A stretch of 40,711 nt of DNA from Mycobacterium aquaticum (GTDB taxonomy: Bacteria > Actinomycetota > Actinomycetes > Mycobacteriales > Mycobacteriaceae): the NCBI RefSeq assembly GCF_002086485.1, contig NZ_MVHF01000061.1:1-40711 (forward strand), in the 5' to 3' direction. A model generated the notes under the pieces. That model was not told the origin of the DNA. It saw only the letters and a program-made list of their open reading frames with translations, and ran no database searches. Of this stretch, positions 22,913 to 29,398 are shown piece by piece (position 1 is the first letter of the stretch; each line of letters opens with the position of its first letter). Position numbers and translations under genes: made by a program.

Positions 22913-23458
22913 TTTCTCCAGTCGGCGCGCGATGGCCGGGTACGCCTCGTAACCCATACCGGCCCGCACCAGTGCCCCGGAGTAGAGCAGCTCCAGCGAT
23001 TCGATGACGTCGGGATCGGTTTCCGGGCCCAGCGCGGCGGCGAGCCTGCCACGGATGTCGGCGCCGATGCGCTGACGCAGCACCTCGACGTCGGGATCCC
23101 TGCCGAGCAGGGCATTGGTCACCGCACCGGCGAATTCGGGCTCGTCGGCCACCAGCGATGCGATGTGCTGCAGCACCTCCACCACCCGGGTCGCGGGGTC
23201 CGGCGACGTGTGCGGTGCGGGCGGTGCGCCGGCGAGCCTGCGCCAGAACACCTCGGCGACAAGGTGTTCCTTGGACGAGAAGTATGTATAGGCGGTCGCC
23301 GATCCGACGCCCGCCTCAGCCGCCACCCTTCGCACGGTCAACCCGGCGAAACCTTCGCGGCTGATCAGCTCGACCGCAGCGCGGCCCAGACGTTCGACGG
23401 TGTCGGCTTGCCGTGCGGTCAGCCGACGACGAGTCGACTCCAAGGCCGGATCGGACAC
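22889..23458 (-). CDS. TetR-family regulator of the glycosyl/methyltransferase cluster
   Basis: A 189-residue TetR protein with HTH residues at about 15-62 (DTVERLGRAAVELISREGFAGLTVRRVAAEAGVGSATAYTYFSSKEHL) and a helical C-terminal ligand domain. The start GTG at 23458 (VSDPALESTRRR) is chosen because the HTH follows at normal distance; upstream in-frame codons give an atypical Cys/Trp-rich leader. A perfect palindrome (CGGACACGTGTCCG) overlaps this start codon, which suggests autorepression and a leaderless message. Nearly the same palindrome covers the promoter of the GT4 operon 4 kb away, so this protein is the likely repressor of that operon and of the divergent methyltransferase gene. 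Confidence 0.82.
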   Translation of the reverse strand: MSDPALESTRRRLTARQADTVERLGRAAVELISREGFAGLTVRRVAAEAGVGSATAYTYFSSKEHLVAEVFWRRLAGAPPAPHTSPDPATRVVEVLQHIASLVADEPEFAGAVTNALLGRDPDVEVLRQRIGADIRGRLAAALGPETDPDVIESLELLYSGALVRAGMGYEAYPAIARRLEKSARLMLG

Positions 23459-23465
23459 GTGTCCG
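23452..23465. promoter_or_regulatory. TetR operator, palindrome at the tetR start
   Basis: CGGACACGTGTCCG is a perfect 14-base palindrome overlapping the TetR start codon and lying 46 bases upstream of the divergent methyltransferase ATG. Its 12-base core GGACACGTGTCC differs by one base from GGACATGTGTCC at 27288-27299. Confidence 0.65.
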
Positions 23466-23511
23466 GACGCTACTACAACGCCCTGAGACCAGCAACGTAG
23501 ATTGTGATCCC

Positions 23512-24192
23512 ATGAGCTCCGCCGACACTGTGTCATCGCCGTTGTCACCGCGCGCCGAGCGCCTTTTCGCGCTGGCAGAGCAGGTCACCGGTTTCATGCC
23601 TGCCGACGAGGGACGCGCTCTCTACGACGCCGCGGTCCGCTACCTCGACGGCGGGGTCGGCGTGGAGATCGGGACGTACTGCGGGAAGTCGACAGTGTTG
23701 CTCGGTGCGGCCGCGCAGGAGACCGGTGCGGTGGTGTACACCGTCGATCATCACCATGGTTCCGAAGAGCACCAGCCGGGCTGGGAGTACCACGACGCCT
23801 CGCTGGTCGATCCCGTCACCGGGCTGTTCGACACGTTGCCCACCATGCGGCACACCCTGGACGCCGCCGGTCTCGACGAGCACGTCGTGGCAGTGGTCGG
23901 AAAGTCGCCGATCGTGGCCCGGGGCTGGCGAATGCCGTTGCGGCTGTTGTTCATCGACGGCGGCCATACAGAGGAGGCGGCGCAGCGGGATTTCGACGGC
24001 TGGGCCCGTTGGGTCGAGGTCGGCGGTGCGCTCATCATCCACGACGTGTTCCCCAACCCCGCCGACGGCGGCCAGGCCCCGTTCCACATTTATCAGCGCG
24101 CGCTCGACACCGGGGTGTTCCGAGAGGTGGCCGTGGTGGGTTCGATGCGGGTGCTGGAGCGGATCTCTGGACCCGCACGCGAGGAGGACTAG
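23512..24192 (+). CDS. Class I SAM-dependent methyltransferase (Methyltransf_24-like)
   Basis: A 226-residue methyltransferase. Motif I is GVGVEIGTYCGKSTVLLGAA (about residues 40-60), with the acidic residue at the end of strand 2 in VVYTVDHHHGSEEH, and LRLLFIDGGHTEEAAQRDFDGWARW is the post-motif typical of Methyltransf_24/CmcI-like enzymes. These often methylate sugars or small molecules. ATG 23512 has no Shine-Dalgarno; TAGATT nine bases upstream of the ATG could be a -10 for a leaderless mRNA. It diverges from the TetR gene over a shared palindrome and converges on the barrel-protein gene, sharing a CTAG for both stop codons (24189-24192). A role with the facing GT4 operon is inferred from the shared operator. 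Confidence 0.8.
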   Translation: MSSADTVSSPLSPRAERLFALAEQVTGFMPADEGRALYDAAVRYLDGGVGVEIGTYCGKSTVLLGAAAQETGAVVYTVDHHHGSEEHQPGWEYHDASLVDPVTGLFDTLPTMRHTLDAAGLDEHVVAVVGKSPIVARGWRMPLRLLFIDGGHTEEAAQRDFDGWARWVEVGGALIIHDVFPNPADGGQAPFHIYQRALDTGVFREVAVVGSMRVLERISGPAREED

Positions 24193-25259
24193 CGGTCGCT
24201 GACGACGCATTCGCAGTCGAAGTCGCCTTCCAGACCCCGGGGTAGGCCCTCGCCCCGGAAGATGCCACTGGCGGGCGTGGTCGACGACAGCGCGTCGGCC
24301 GCCAGGATCATCGCCGCACCCGTCCAGGTGGTGCGTTCTTCGGGCCAGCGTTTGCCGTCGGCGAAAACCAGTCCGGTCCAATAGGATCCGTCGCCCTCCC
24401 GCAGGTGCTGCATGGCGGTGAACTGCTGGTGCGCACGGCGGGTGTCACCGATCGCGTCCAGCGCCATCACCAGTTCGCACGTCTCGGCGCCGGTGACCCA
24501 TGGCCGGTGATCCACACAGCGGATGCCCAGCCCTGGTACCACGAAGTCGTTCCAGCGCTCCTCGATACGGGCCAGGGCAGCCGCTCCCTGCAGCGCCCCG
24601 CCCAGCACCGGGTAGTACCACTCCATCGCGTGGGTGTCCTTGGCGGAGAAGGCTTCCGGATGCGCGACGATGGTGTGGCCGAGTCTCCCCAGCGCGACCT
24701 CCCATTCCGGCTGAGGATCGTCGAGGTAGTCGGCGAGCGCCAATCCGCACCGGATGCTGTGGTAGATGCTCGCGCAGCCCGTCAGTAGCGCCTCGCGCAC
24801 CGGGCCCGAGGGTGTACTGGCCCAATAGATCTCGCCGCCGGAGGCTTGCAGGCCGAGGACGAAGTCGATGGCCGCGGACACCACGGGCCACATCGTCTCG
24901 GCGAACCGGCGGTCGCGGGTGATCAACACGTGATGCCAGACCCCGGTCGCCACGTACGCGCAGAAGTTGCTGTCGCTGTTGGCATCCTCGATGACGCCGG
25001 CGCGCAACTGGATGGGCCATGAGCCGTCCGGCCGCTGCACCGTGCGGCACCAGTCGAACGCAGCCCTGGCCGGTTCGATGAGTCCGGCTGTGGTGAGCGC
25101 CATGGCGTTCTCGACATGGTCCCACGGGTCGGTGTGCCCGCCGTCGAACCACGGCAGGGCGCCCGAAGACTCCTGGGTCGCCGCGATCGACTCTGCGGTC
25201 TGGCGGCACGCGGCAGGCGTCAGGACACCTGCCACCCCCGGAGCTTCAGGCAGTCGCAA
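24189..25259 (-). CDS. Alpha/alpha-barrel (prenyltransferase/six-hairpin-like) protein
   Basis: A 356-residue soluble protein rich in repeated helical hairpins with Trp/Gly motifs: ESIAATQESSGALPWFDGGHTDPWDHVENAMAL, VQRPDGSWPIQL and GDGSYWTGLVFADGKRWPEERTTWTGAAMILAADAL. This resembles (alpha/alpha)6 toroids as in squalene/prenyltransferase repeats or six-hairpin glycosidases; catalytic type is uncertain. Acidic residues near the QESSG...DPWDHVE region could be functional. The start is ambiguous: TTG 25259 overlaps the upstream methyltransferase by 14 bases, and GTG 25235 is an alternative; neither has a good RBS, consistent with translational coupling. It is third in the GT4-methyltransferase-barrel operon, suggesting a role in making or trimming a glycan or lipid-linked sugar. 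Confidence 0.65.
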   Translation of the reverse strand: MRLPEAPGVAGVLTPAACRQTAESIAATQESSGALPWFDGGHTDPWDHVENAMALTTAGLIEPARAAFDWCRTVQRPDGSWPIQLRAGVIEDANSDSNFCAYVATGVWHHVLITRDRRFAETMWPVVSAAIDFVLGLQASGGEIYWASTPSGPVREALLTGCASIYHSIRCGLALADYLDDPQPEWEVALGRLGHTIVAHPEAFSAKDTHAMEWYYPVLGGALQGAAALARIEERWNDFVVPGLGIRCVDHRPWVTGAETCELVMALDAIGDTRRAHQQFTAMQHLREGDGSYWTGLVFADGKRWPEERTTWTGAAMILAADALSSTTPASGIFRGEGLPRGLEGDFDCECVVSDR

Positions 25260-25977
25260 CGTCGACCGCCGGTTTGGTGAAGTACAGTGCGACGCTCTTA
25301 CCGATCACCGGGTTGAGCAGCGACTCGGCGGCCCTGGTCACCCACGGCCTGCCCATCATGTCCCACACCAGCAGCTGGTGATACGCCTTGACTGCCGGGT
25401 GATCGTTCTTGTCGGTTCCCACAAGGCATTTCAGCCACCAGTACGGCGAATGCAGGGCGTGGGCGTGATGGGTGTGGGTCAGCTCCAGGCCGTGGGCCAG
25501 CACCTTGTCGCGCAACACGTCGGCGTGGTAGATCCTGATGTGCCCGCCCTCGTTGGCGTGGTATTCGTCGGACAGCAGCCAGCACACCTTCTCCGGTAGC
25601 CAGCGCGGCACCGTGATGGCCAGCGCGCCACCGGGTTTGAGCACCCGCACCAGTTCAGCGATGGCGCGGTCGTCCTCGGGCACGTGTTCGAGGATCTCCG
25701 AGGCGATGACGCAGTCGAAACTGCCGTCGGCGTATGGCAGGTCGAGCGCGTCGCCCTTCACGGCCTCACCCTTGGCCGAGAGCGGGACATGCCCCTCGTC
25801 CCGCATGGCGCGCAGCATCGCCTCGACGTCGTTGAGGTCTGACACACTCTGGTCGAAGCCCACCACGTCGGCGCCCCGGCGGTAGGCCTCGAAGGTGTGC
25901 CGGCCCGCACCGCAGCCCACATCGATCACCGATGTGCCCGGTCCGATCCCGAGCCGGTCGAAATCAACGGTCAGCAT
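25246..25977 (-). CDS. Class I SAM-dependent methyltransferase (UbiE/Methyltransf_11-like)
   Basis: A 243-residue methyltransferase. Motif I is VIDVGCGAGRHTFEAYRRGADVVGFD (about residues 18-44), motif II LPYADGSFDCVIASEILEHVPED, motif III LVRVLKPGGALAITVPRW. The C-terminal part (YHADVLRDKVLAHGLELTHTHHAHALHSPYWWLKCLVG) is shared with the M. tuberculosis Rv0224c group as I remember it. ATG 25977 overlaps the GT4 stop by 7 bases and has a strong GGAGGGG Shine-Dalgarno inside the GT4 3' end. It is the middle gene of a three-gene operon. Likely acceptor: the sugar or lipid product of the neighbouring GT4 enzyme (inference). Confidence 0.85.
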   Translation of the reverse strand: MLTVDFDRLGIGPGTSVIDVGCGAGRHTFEAYRRGADVVGFDQSVSDLNDVEAMLRAMRDEGHVPLSAKGEAVKGDALDLPYADGSFDCVIASEILEHVPEDDRAIAELVRVLKPGGALAITVPRWLPEKVCWLLSDEYHANEGGHIRIYHADVLRDKVLAHGLELTHTHHAHALHSPYWWLKCLVGTDKNDHPAVKAYHQLLVWDMMGRPWVTRAAESLLNPVIGKSVALYFTKPAVDVATA

Positions 25978-27215
25978 CTTGTCACCCCTCCGCACCTGGC
26001 ACGCGCCATCTCGTACACCGAAACAGTCTGTGCAGCAACAGATTCCCAACTGAACACGTCGAGCGCCCGCCGCCGGCCGGCCGCGCCGAGCCTGCGTCGC
26101 TCCAACGGCGAATCGAGCAACTGGCCGAGCACCGCCGTCAGCTCGTCGACGTCGGCGGGCCGGACGAGCCGGGCGCACTCGCCGTCGTTGCCGACCACCT
26201 CGGGCAGGGCTCCCGCTCGGCTCGCGACGATCGGCGTGCCGCTGGCCATCGCCTCCACCGCGGGCAGCGAAAAGCCTTCGTAGAGAGAGGGAATGCAGGC
26301 GACCTCGGCAGAAGCCAGCAGTTCGGCCAGTTCTGCGTCGGACAGCCCGCTGGAGCTGTGCACGATGTCGGAGATACCGAGCTCGGCGATGAGTTTCTCG
26401 GTGGGGCCGTTGGGTTCGAGCTTGGACACCAGCTGGACGTCCAGGTTGCGTTCGACCCGCAACCTGGTGACGGCGTGCAGCAGGTGGCTGATGCCCTTGA
26501 GCGGCACGTCGGCGCTGGCGATCGCGATGATCCGGCCGCTGACCTGCTGCGCCGACGGCTTGAACAGCTCGGTGTTCACCCCGAGCGGCACGACGTGCAG
26601 CTGCCCCGGGGCCACTCCGAAGTCCTCGGCGATATCGGCCGCCGAGGACGACGACACCGTCAGCAGTTCCGGCATCCGCCGGGCCACCTGCTTCTGCATC
26701 TCCGCGAAGCCATACCACCTGCGTACCAACGGTTTACGCCACCAGGTGGCAGCGGCGACCTCGACCTGCCGATCCCGGGTGATGGGGTGGTGCACCGTGG
26801 CGACCACCGGAAGCCCCAGGTGAGCGATCTTCAGCAGCCCCGTGCCCAGGCTCTGGTTGTCGTGTACGACGTCGAACTCGTCACGGCGTCGGGCCAGCAT
26901 CCGCGCGGCCCGCATGGTGAACGTGCGGGGTTCCGGGAAGCCCGCGGTCCACATCGTCAGCAGTTCGAGCGCATCGATGTGGTCGCGAATCTCGCTGAGT
27001 CGCGGCACCCGGAACGGGTCGGGCTCGCGGTACAGGTCGAGGCTGGGGACCTCGGTCAGCTTGACCCTGGGGTCCAGGATCTCCGGATAGGGCTGGCCGG
27101 AGAACACCTCGACCTGATGACCCAACTCGGCCAGCCCGGCGCTGAGATGACGGACATATACGCCCTGCCCGCCACAGTGGGTCTTGCTCCGATAGGACAG
27201 CAACGCGATACGCAT
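25971..27215 (-). CDS. GT4-family glycosyltransferase
   Basis: A 414-residue GT-B fold glycosyltransferase. The N-terminal acceptor domain starts MRIALLSYRSKTHCGGQGVYVRHLSAGLAELGH (glycine-rich GGQGVYV loop), and the C-terminal donor domain has the E-x7-E motif EGFSLPAVE followed by ASGTPIVASRAGALPEVVG, typical of GT4 retaining enzymes using NDP-sugars. From memory it resembles Rv0225, which sits beside the Rv0224c-type methyltransferase in M. tuberculosis. ATG 27215 has a weak GAGC upstream. It heads the three-gene operon, whose promoter and TetR palindrome lie 70-115 bases upstream. Cytosolic or membrane-peripheral; donor and acceptor unknown. Confidence 0.88.
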   Translation of the reverse strand: MRIALLSYRSKTHCGGQGVYVRHLSAGLAELGHQVEVFSGQPYPEILDPRVKLTEVPSLDLYREPDPFRVPRLSEIRDHIDALELLTMWTAGFPEPRTFTMRAARMLARRRDEFDVVHDNQSLGTGLLKIAHLGLPVVATVHHPITRDRQVEVAAATWWRKPLVRRWYGFAEMQKQVARRMPELLTVSSSSAADIAEDFGVAPGQLHVVPLGVNTELFKPSAQQVSGRIIAIASADVPLKGISHLLHAVTRLRVERNLDVQLVSKLEPNGPTEKLIAELGISDIVHSSSGLSDAELAELLASAEVACIPSLYEGFSLPAVEAMASGTPIVASRAGALPEVVGNDGECARLVRPADVDELTAVLGQLLDSPLERRRLGAAGRRRALDVFSWESVAAQTVSVYEMARARCGGVTRC

Positions 27216-27284
27216 AGTCAGCTCACTCGTCGGCGGAAACGGCGCTGAACAGGGCAGACGGACTCACGCAGCGACTCCGCACCC

Positions 27285-27302
27285 TCTGGACATGTGTCCA
27301 GA
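27285..27302. promoter_or_regulatory. TetR operator on the GT4-operon promoter
   Basis: TCTGGACATGTGTCCAGA has perfect 8-base arms around a central TG. It abuts the candidate -10 on its downstream side, where a bound repressor would block initiation. Its core matches the palindrome at the TetR start in 11 of 12 bases. Confidence 0.65.
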
Positions 27303-27330
27303 CTATAGTTTGACGTGCTAGCAGACGCAA
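27302..27330 (-). promoter_or_regulatory. Promoter of the GT4 operon
   Basis: On the minus strand, TTGCGT (27330-27325) is separated by 17 bases from TATAGT (27307-27302), a good mycobacterial -10 (5 of 6). The start would fall within the palindrome just downstream, giving a leader of about 80 bases to the GT4 ATG. Confidence 0.55.
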
Positions 27331-27477
27331 CGCATCCGATTTGACACCTCTACCGCCCGGCCGGCCGACGCTGAGCAGTCGACTGGCAGTTCTGACTCTG
27401 CGGTGTGGGCGCAAAACTTCGAGATGCTCACGCCGTCAGCGCAGTGTCAACGCCGAGACCGGCGCCACGACCGGGCG

Positions 27478-27933
27478 TCACTCCGGAGGAAACCCGCCCG
27501 TGGCCACCGGGCCCCAGCGGCGCGGCGTCAGCCGGATGAGGCACTTGCCCTGGTCGACCATCGCTTGCCGGTACTCGTCCCAGTCCGGATGCTCACCGGC
27601 GATCGAGCGGTAGTAGTCGACGAGCGGTTCGACGGCGTCGGGCAGAGCAATGACTTCGGCGTCGCCGTCGACCTGGACGTACGGCCCGTTGAACTCATCG
27701 GAGAGCACCGTCACGCTCGCAAGCGGGGTCCGGCGGATGTTGGCCGCCTTGGCGCGCTGCGGATAACTCGCGACGATGATCCGTCCCTGTTCGTCCACCC
27801 CACCCGTCACGGGCGAGCTCTGCAACGTGCCGTCTGCGCGAAATGTCGTCAGCACCATCCGATGTCGCGGGCGAACGAAGTCGAGTAGGGCTGTGAGATC
27901 CACGGCGTCTGCCGTCGCATACTTTCGGGCCAT
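27478..27933 (-). CDS. PPOX-class F420-dependent enzyme family protein (Rv1155-like)
   Basis: A 151-residue split-beta-barrel protein of the pyridoxamine-phosphate-oxidase-like, F420-binding group. The pattern RMVLTTFRADGTLQSSPVTGGVDEQGRIIVASYPQRAKAANIRRTPLASVTVL and the tail YRSIAGEHPDWDEYRQAMVDQGKCLIRL closely follow the Rv1155 family as remembered. Members bind F420 (some FMN) and take part in redox of small substrates. ATG 27933 gives the family start; the upstream extension is non-homologous. It is preceded by the C39-like gene with a 14-base gap on the same strand, so the two are probably co-transcribed. Confidence 0.85.
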   Translation of the reverse strand: MARKYATADAVDLTALLDFVRPRHRMVLTTFRADGTLQSSPVTGGVDEQGRIIVASYPQRAKAANIRRTPLASVTVLSDEFNGPYVQVDGDAEVIALPDAVEPLVDYYRSIAGEHPDWDEYRQAMVDQGKCLIRLTPRRWGPVATGGFPPE

Positions 27934-27947
27934 GGCTTCGACGCTAC

Positions 27948-28475
27948 TCACCGACTGCCCCTCGGCAGGACGAACGCGAACGGCCGCGGAAATCCCAGCC
28001 CGGTGAGACGCGCTTCGCGGACCGCCGCGATCTCGACGGGCACCACCATTCCCGATGACGGCTCGTAACACTGCAGCGCGTTGCCGGCCGCCGCCACGAT
28101 CAGCACCCAGTGCCGTGGAATTCCGTGGCCACCGACCAGCATGGCTACCGGCCGGTCGGCGGTGAGCGCACCCAGGACATCGGCCAAGCCATCGTCAGTA
28201 CCGCGAAAGGGTCGCCAACGGTAGGGGACGTCGGGTCTGCTCAGTGCCCGTGCCATGCCTGCCGGGGTCGCGCCGAGCCGGCGGGGCCACAGGCGGTTGA
28301 TCTCGTCGTGAACCCGATGCTGCTCGGCGGAGAACCACTCCCGGCCGCCAGGACCGAGCAGCCTCGCGCGGTATGCGGGATCCATCAGCACACCCGCCAC
28401 CACCGCGACGGTCGGGCCGCAGGTGACCCCGTCACGTTGCCGCAACCCCAGCGCGGCCAGCTGCGCCGGTCTCAC
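27948..28475 (-). CDS. Papain-like (C39-type) cysteine-peptidase-fold protein
   Basis: A 175-residue hypothetical protein. It has a DGVTCGPTVAVVAGVL segment with Cys19 at the start of a helix and PRHWVLIVAAAGNALQCYEPSSG with His122 at the start of a strand, followed by Glu138. This Cys/His order and spacing match C39-type papain-like folds, though the usual third residue Asp is Glu here. No signal peptide is present, so it is cytosolic. The start GTG at 28475 is chosen because the upstream in-frame region overlaps the divergent AraC gene. It diverges from the AraC-family gene (60-base gap). Substrate unknown; it may be a deamidase-like or inactive relative. Confidence 0.55.
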   Translation of the reverse strand: MRPAQLAALGLRQRDGVTCGPTVAVVAGVLMDPAYRARLLGPGGREWFSAEQHRVHDEINRLWPRRLGATPAGMARALSRPDVPYRWRPFRGTDDGLADVLGALTADRPVAMLVGGHGIPRHWVLIVAAAGNALQCYEPSSGMVVPVEIAAVREARLTGLGFPRPFAFVLPRGSR

Positions 28476-28535
28476 CGCCCGCAGCCTACCGCCGCCGCAG
28501 ACTGACGCCGGGCGACTTGTGGCAGCATCGATCAG

Positions 28536-28982
28536 GTGGCCAACAGCCCCGACGTGCAACGACTGCGCGACCTCGCGCTGCTGCGCCGTGTGCGCGACCG
28601 GATGGACCGCGACTACGCCCAGCCGCTCGACGTCGAAGCTCTCGCGCGCGGGGTGAACATGTCGGCCGGGCATCTGTCCCGGCAGTTCAAGCTGGCGTAC
28701 GGAGAATCGCCGTACAGCTACCTGATGACCCGGCGTATCGAACGCGCCATGGCGCTGCTTCGCGTCGGCGATCTCACGGTCACGGAAGTCTGCTTCGCAG
28801 TCGGGTTCTCGTCGCTGGGCACCTTCAGCACCCGCTTCACCGAACTCGTCGGCATCCCGCCAAGCACCTACCGCCAGCAGATGGCCGACTCGGCCGAGGG
28901 CATCCCGTCGTGCGTCGCCAAGCAGGTGACCAGACCGATCAGGAATCGAGAAGCGTCGAGCACCAAACCGCAATTAGCGTGA
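28536..28982 (+). CDS. AraC-family regulator (DNA-binding domain only)
   Basis: A 148-residue AraC/XylS protein with both helix-turn-helix motifs (LDVEALARGVNMSAGHLSRQFKLAYGESPYSYLMTRRIERA and LTVTEVCFAVGFSSLGTFSTRFTELVGIPPSTYR) but no sensor domain, like the MarA/SoxS type. The short C-tail (about 35 residues) is polar. Start GTG 28536 follows a weak AGG. It is first in a plus-strand operon with VOC (5-base gap), UvrA-like ABC and DUF427 genes, so it probably controls them. Control by its own abundance or by the partner VOC protein's ligand is a possibility, not shown. Confidence 0.85.
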   Translation: MANSPDVQRLRDLALLRRVRDRMDRDYAQPLDVEALARGVNMSAGHLSRQFKLAYGESPYSYLMTRRIERAMALLRVGDLTVTEVCFAVGFSSLGTFSTRFTELVGIPPSTYRQQMADSAEGIPSCVAKQVTRPIRNREASSTKPQLA

Positions 28983-28987
28983 CGGAC

Positions 28988-29398
28988 ATGGACATCACCA
29001 TCAGCTCAAGCTTCCTTCCTCAGAACGACCCGGAGGCCGCCAGGACGTTCTACCGCGACGTCCTCGGCTTCGAAATCCGCAAGGACGTCGGCTACAACGG
29101 CATGCACTGGATCACCGTCGGACCTGTGGACCAGCCCGATGTCTCCATCGTGCTGTTCCCGCCGGAGGCCACCCCCGGCATCACCGACGAGGAGCAACGC
29201 GTCATCTCCGAGATGATGGCCAAGGGCACCTTCGCGAGCCTGCTGCTGGCCACCAAGGATCTCGACAGCACCTTCGAAAAGCTGCAGGCGACGGATGCCG
29301 AGATCATTCAGGAACCGACCGATCAGCCGTACGGCATCCGCGACTGCGCGTTGCGTGACCCGGCAGGCAACCTCATCCGTCTCCAGGAGATCCGCTGA
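28988..29398 (+). CDS. VOC-family (glyoxalase/bleomycin-resistance-like) protein
   Basis: A 136-residue vicinal-oxygen-chelate fold protein: SSFLPQNDPEAARTFYRDVLGFEIRKD at the first repeat and DPAGNLIRLQEIR at the end of the second. Such proteins are metal-dependent enzymes or drug-binding resistance proteins. The usual first metal His is not obvious at the N-terminus, so it may bind rather than transform a ligand. ATG 28988 lies 5 bases after the AraC stop, and its TGA is directly followed by the ATG of the UvrA-like gene. Coupling to a UvrA-like ABC suggests a drug- or damage-response unit. Confidence 0.8.
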   Translation: MDITISSSFLPQNDPEAARTFYRDVLGFEIRKDVGYNGMHWITVGPVDQPDVSIVLFPPEATPGITDEEQRVISEMMAKGTFASLLLATKDLDSTFEKLQATDAEIIQEPTDQPYGIRDCALRDPAGNLIRLQEIR

